A DNA stretch of 64,000 nt from positions 114,186-178,185 of the forward strand of contig DOKY01000036.1 in assembly GCA_003510135.1 (NCBI GenBank), given 5' to 3'. Shown piece after piece: positions 62,246 to 64,000 of the stretch. The notes below the pieces were generated by a model, which was given only the letters and a program-made list of their open reading frames with translations, made no database searches and was not told the DNA's origin. Position 1 is the stretch's first letter, and each line of letters opens with the position of its first letter. Source of the stretch: Pseudothermotoga sp. (GTDB lineage Bacteria > Thermotogota > Thermotogae > Thermotogales > DSM-5069). The translations under genes were made by a program, and so were the position numbers.

Positions 62246-63294
62246 AAAAGATCATGATGAAGGGTACCGAAGCGATCGGTGAGGCTGCCATCATAGCGGG
62301 CTGCAGGAATTTCTTTGGCTATCCCATCACTCCCCAGAACGAACTGACGGAGTACATGGCCAGGCGCTTGCCCGAGGTAGGAGGTTGTTTCCTGCAGGCT
62401 GAGAGCGAGGTCGCGGCAGTGAACATGATCTACGGCGCGGCAAGCGTTGGAAAACGCGCGATGACTTCTACTTCTTCTCCTGGCTTCAGCCTCATGCAGG
62501 AAGGCATCTCTTACATAGCGTGTGCTCAGCTTCCCGCGGTTTTTGTAAACGTCGTTCGCGGTGGACCAGGCCTTGGAGACATTCAACCTTCTCAAGGAGA
62601 CTATTTTCAGGCGACCAAAGGTGGGGGGCACGGTGATTACAGATTGATCGTCCTCGCACCTTCAACGGTTCAAGAGGCAGTGACCCTTACCGAACTTGCG
62701 TTCGAGCTGGCAGACAAGTACAGAAACCCCGCGCTGATACTGGCAGATGGCTTGCTCGGTCAGATGATGGAACCGGTGGAGATCGAGGAAAAACAGGTAA
62801 GTTATGACAACAGCAGCTGGGCACTTACAGGCGCGAAAGACAGGCCGCCAAGGAAAGTGACGTCTTTCAACATAGACCCGTACGGGCTTGAAAAGATGAA
62901 TCTTCAACTTCAGGAAAAGTACAGAAAGATGGAACAGGAAGAACCGAGGTGGGAGGAGTTCCAGACCGAGGACGCCGAAATACTTCTTGCCGCATACGGA
63001 ACCGTGGGAAGAATATGCAAGAGTGTGGTGAAAATAGCGCGGGAGGCTGGTTTGAAAGTCGGCCTGTTCAGACCGATTACGCTGTATCCGTACCCTTACA
63101 GCCCCTTGGAAGAGCTCGCGAAACGAGTCTCGATGATCCTGACCGTCGAGATGAGCTCGGGTCAGATGCTCGAAGATGTGAAGCTCGCGGCGCTGAGACT
63201 GACCCGCATAGAGTTTTACGGCCGGATGGCCGGCGTCGTCCCAACACCTGGAGAGATCTTCGAACACTTGATGCAACTCGTTAGGAGGCGCTGA
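62242..63294 (+). CDS. korA: 2-oxoacid:ferredoxin oxidoreductase, alpha subunit
   Basis: A 350-residue subunit with MMKGTEAIGEAAIIAGCRNF, GYPITPQNELTEYMARRLPE (YPITP), AESEVAAVNMIYGAASVGKR, MTSTSSPGFSLMQEGISYIA and QPSQGDYFQATKGGGHGDYR, followed by the transketolase C-like domain. These are the marks of KorA/VorA, acting on 2-oxoglutarate or branched-chain 2-oxoacids. Coupling to ptb/buk favours branched-chain or 2-oxobutyrate-like substrates over 2-oxoglutarate; this is an inference. It starts at GTG after GAGAGGTGA. Confidence 0.9.
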   Translation: MKKIMMKGTEAIGEAAIIAGCRNFFGYPITPQNELTEYMARRLPEVGGCFLQAESEVAAVNMIYGAASVGKRAMTSTSSPGFSLMQEGISYIACAQLPAVFVNVVRGGPGLGDIQPSQGDYFQATKGGGHGDYRLIVLAPSTVQEAVTLTELAFELADKYRNPALILADGLLGQMMEPVEIEEKQVSYDNSSWALTGAKDRPPRKVTSFNIDPYGLEKMNLQLQEKYRKMEQEEPRWEEFQTEDAEILLAAYGTVGRICKSVVKIAREAGLKVGLFRPITLYPYPYSPLEELAKRVSMILTVEMSSGQMLEDVKLAALRLTRIEFYGRMAGVVPTPGEIFEHLMQLVRRR

Positions 63295-63296
63295 CG

Positions 63297-64000
63297 ATGG
63301 AATACAAAGTTGCTTACAAAATGCCCGAATCTTTGAGTAAGAAACAGTTTTCTTATTGCCCGGGCTGTCACCATGGCATCGTGCACAGGCTCATCGCAGA
63401 GGTCATTGACGAGCTCGGAATAAGGGAGAAGACCATAATCATTGCCCCGGTTGGCTGCTCTGTTTTCGCTTACGAATTTTTCGAACTGGACGGCACGGTG
63501 GCCGCTCATGGAAGGGCGCTCGCTGTGGCTACAGGCATGAAAAGGGCAAGGCCTGATCTGGTGGTCTTCACCTACCAGGGAGACGGGGATCTTGCGGCCA
63601 TAGGTACCGCCGAAACGATCCACGCGGCGAACCGCGGAGAGAGAGTGACAACGATCTTCATCAACAACGCCATATACGGTATGACGGGAGGACAGATGGC
63701 GCCAACAACACTCCTTGGCATGAAGACCACGACGTCTCCTTACGGTCGAGCCGCAGAACGAGAAGGTTACCCTATACACGTTTGTGAGGTTCTGAAAGAA
63801 CTGAGGGGAGTTGCTTATCTAGCACGCACGAAGGTGAACTCTCCAAAAGATGTGATCACCACGAAGAAACACATCAAAAAGGCGTTTCTCGCGCAGCTGA
63901 AAGATCTCGGATTCGGTCTGGTAGAAGTGCTCTCCACGTGTCCAACGAACTGGGGTATGGATCCGCTCCGAGCAGGTAAGTGGATCGACGAACACATGGT
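63297..64000 (+). CDS. korB: 2-oxoacid:ferredoxin oxidoreductase, beta subunit (cut by window end)
   Basis: The reading frame is open from the ATG at 63297 through the window end, giving 234 codons of a TPP-binding beta subunit. Seen: FSYCPGCHHGIVHRLIAEVI (cysteines), IIIAPVGCSVFAYEFFELDG, the TPP motif FTYQGDGDLAAIGTAETIHA with FINNAIYGMTGGQMAPTTLL, and the cysteine in VEVLSTCPTNWGMDPLRAGK. AGGAGG at 63283-63288 precedes the start. A korC (gamma) gene is expected just outside the window. Confidence 0.92.
   Translation, partial: MEYKVAYKMPESLSKKQFSYCPGCHHGIVHRLIAEVIDELGIREKTIIIAPVGCSVFAYEFFELDGTVAAHGRALAVATGMKRARPDLVVFTYQGDGDLAAIGTAETIHAANRGERVTTIFINNAIYGMTGGQMAPTTLLGMKTTTSPYGRAAEREGYPIHVCEVLKELRGVAYLARTKVNSPKDVITTKKHIKKAFLAQLKDLGFGLVEVLSTCPTNWGMDPLRAGKWIDEHM

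Overview
The window is chromosomal DNA from a thermophilic bacterium of the Thermotogales, most like Pseudothermotoga or a close relative. Three things suggest this: a 23S rRNA gene split by a group I intron with a LAGLIDADG ORF at E. coli position 1931, a complete V/A-type ATP synthase operon, and Thermotogales-style gene sets (porGDAB, a buk-ptb-buk/2-oxoacid oxidoreductase operon, a DUF4912-GH57 pair, and MurE with a DDPR motif). The genus is inferred from gene content; no database was searched. Genes are tightly packed, with many 4-17 nt overlaps and frequent GTG/TTG starts placed by purine-rich Shine-Dalgarno sites.

Layout. 1-845: a decayed gene on the minus strand (it runs off the left edge) and a stretch without genes. 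855-6635: a DUF2804 gene, then a complete branched-chain amino acid-type ABC importer (livKHMGF) with a strong promoter and a terminator-like hairpin after livK. 6640-12565: an rRNA operon, 16S - tRNA-Ile(GAU) - tRNA-Ala(TGC) - 23S (with intron) - 5S, with processing stems and terminator. 12688-20993 (minus): V/A-ATPase operon G/H-I-K-E-C-F-A-B-D; the K ring subunit carries the sodium-ligand residues. 21168-27725: DUF1576 membrane protein, a small protein, a DUF3798 binding protein and a sugar/nucleoside-type ABC transporter. 27756-36744 (minus): frr-uppS-cdsA-alaS, a two-gene ABC exporter, and nfo-rqcH. 36789-37998: a DUF72 gene and acpP. 37982-42621 (minus): murE-murF-mraY followed by a secreted beta-propeller-like gene. 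42662-45380: CIRCE-controlled hrcA-grpE-dnaJ, divergent from murE with overlapping promoters. 45466-54801: DUF4912, GH57 glucan branching enzyme, pyruvate:ferredoxin oxidoreductase (porGDAB), NAD salvage (pncA, pncB-like), PLP synthase (pdxST) and a GGDEF-like protein without its catalytic motif. 54825-56884 (minus): serA and a serine-type aminotransferase. 57090-64000: an aminotransferase, two butyrate kinases around phosphate butyryltransferase, a P-loop ATPase, and a 2-oxoacid:ferredoxin oxidoreductase (korD, korA, korB; korB is cut by the window end).

How the genes fit together. The picture is of an anaerobic fermenter of sugars and amino acids. Amino acids enter through Liv-type transport and are transaminated. 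2-Oxoacids are oxidised by ferredoxin oxidoreductases (POR and a KOR/VOR type), and acyl-CoA energy is recovered as ATP through Ptb/Buk. The V/A-ATPase probably couples to Na+. No CRISPR array, phage or classical insertion sequence was seen; the only clear mobile element is the 23S intron. The least understood units are the DUF1576/DUF3798 transport cluster, the propeller gene in the mur operon, the GGDEF-like protein after pdxT, and the decayed gene at the left edge.
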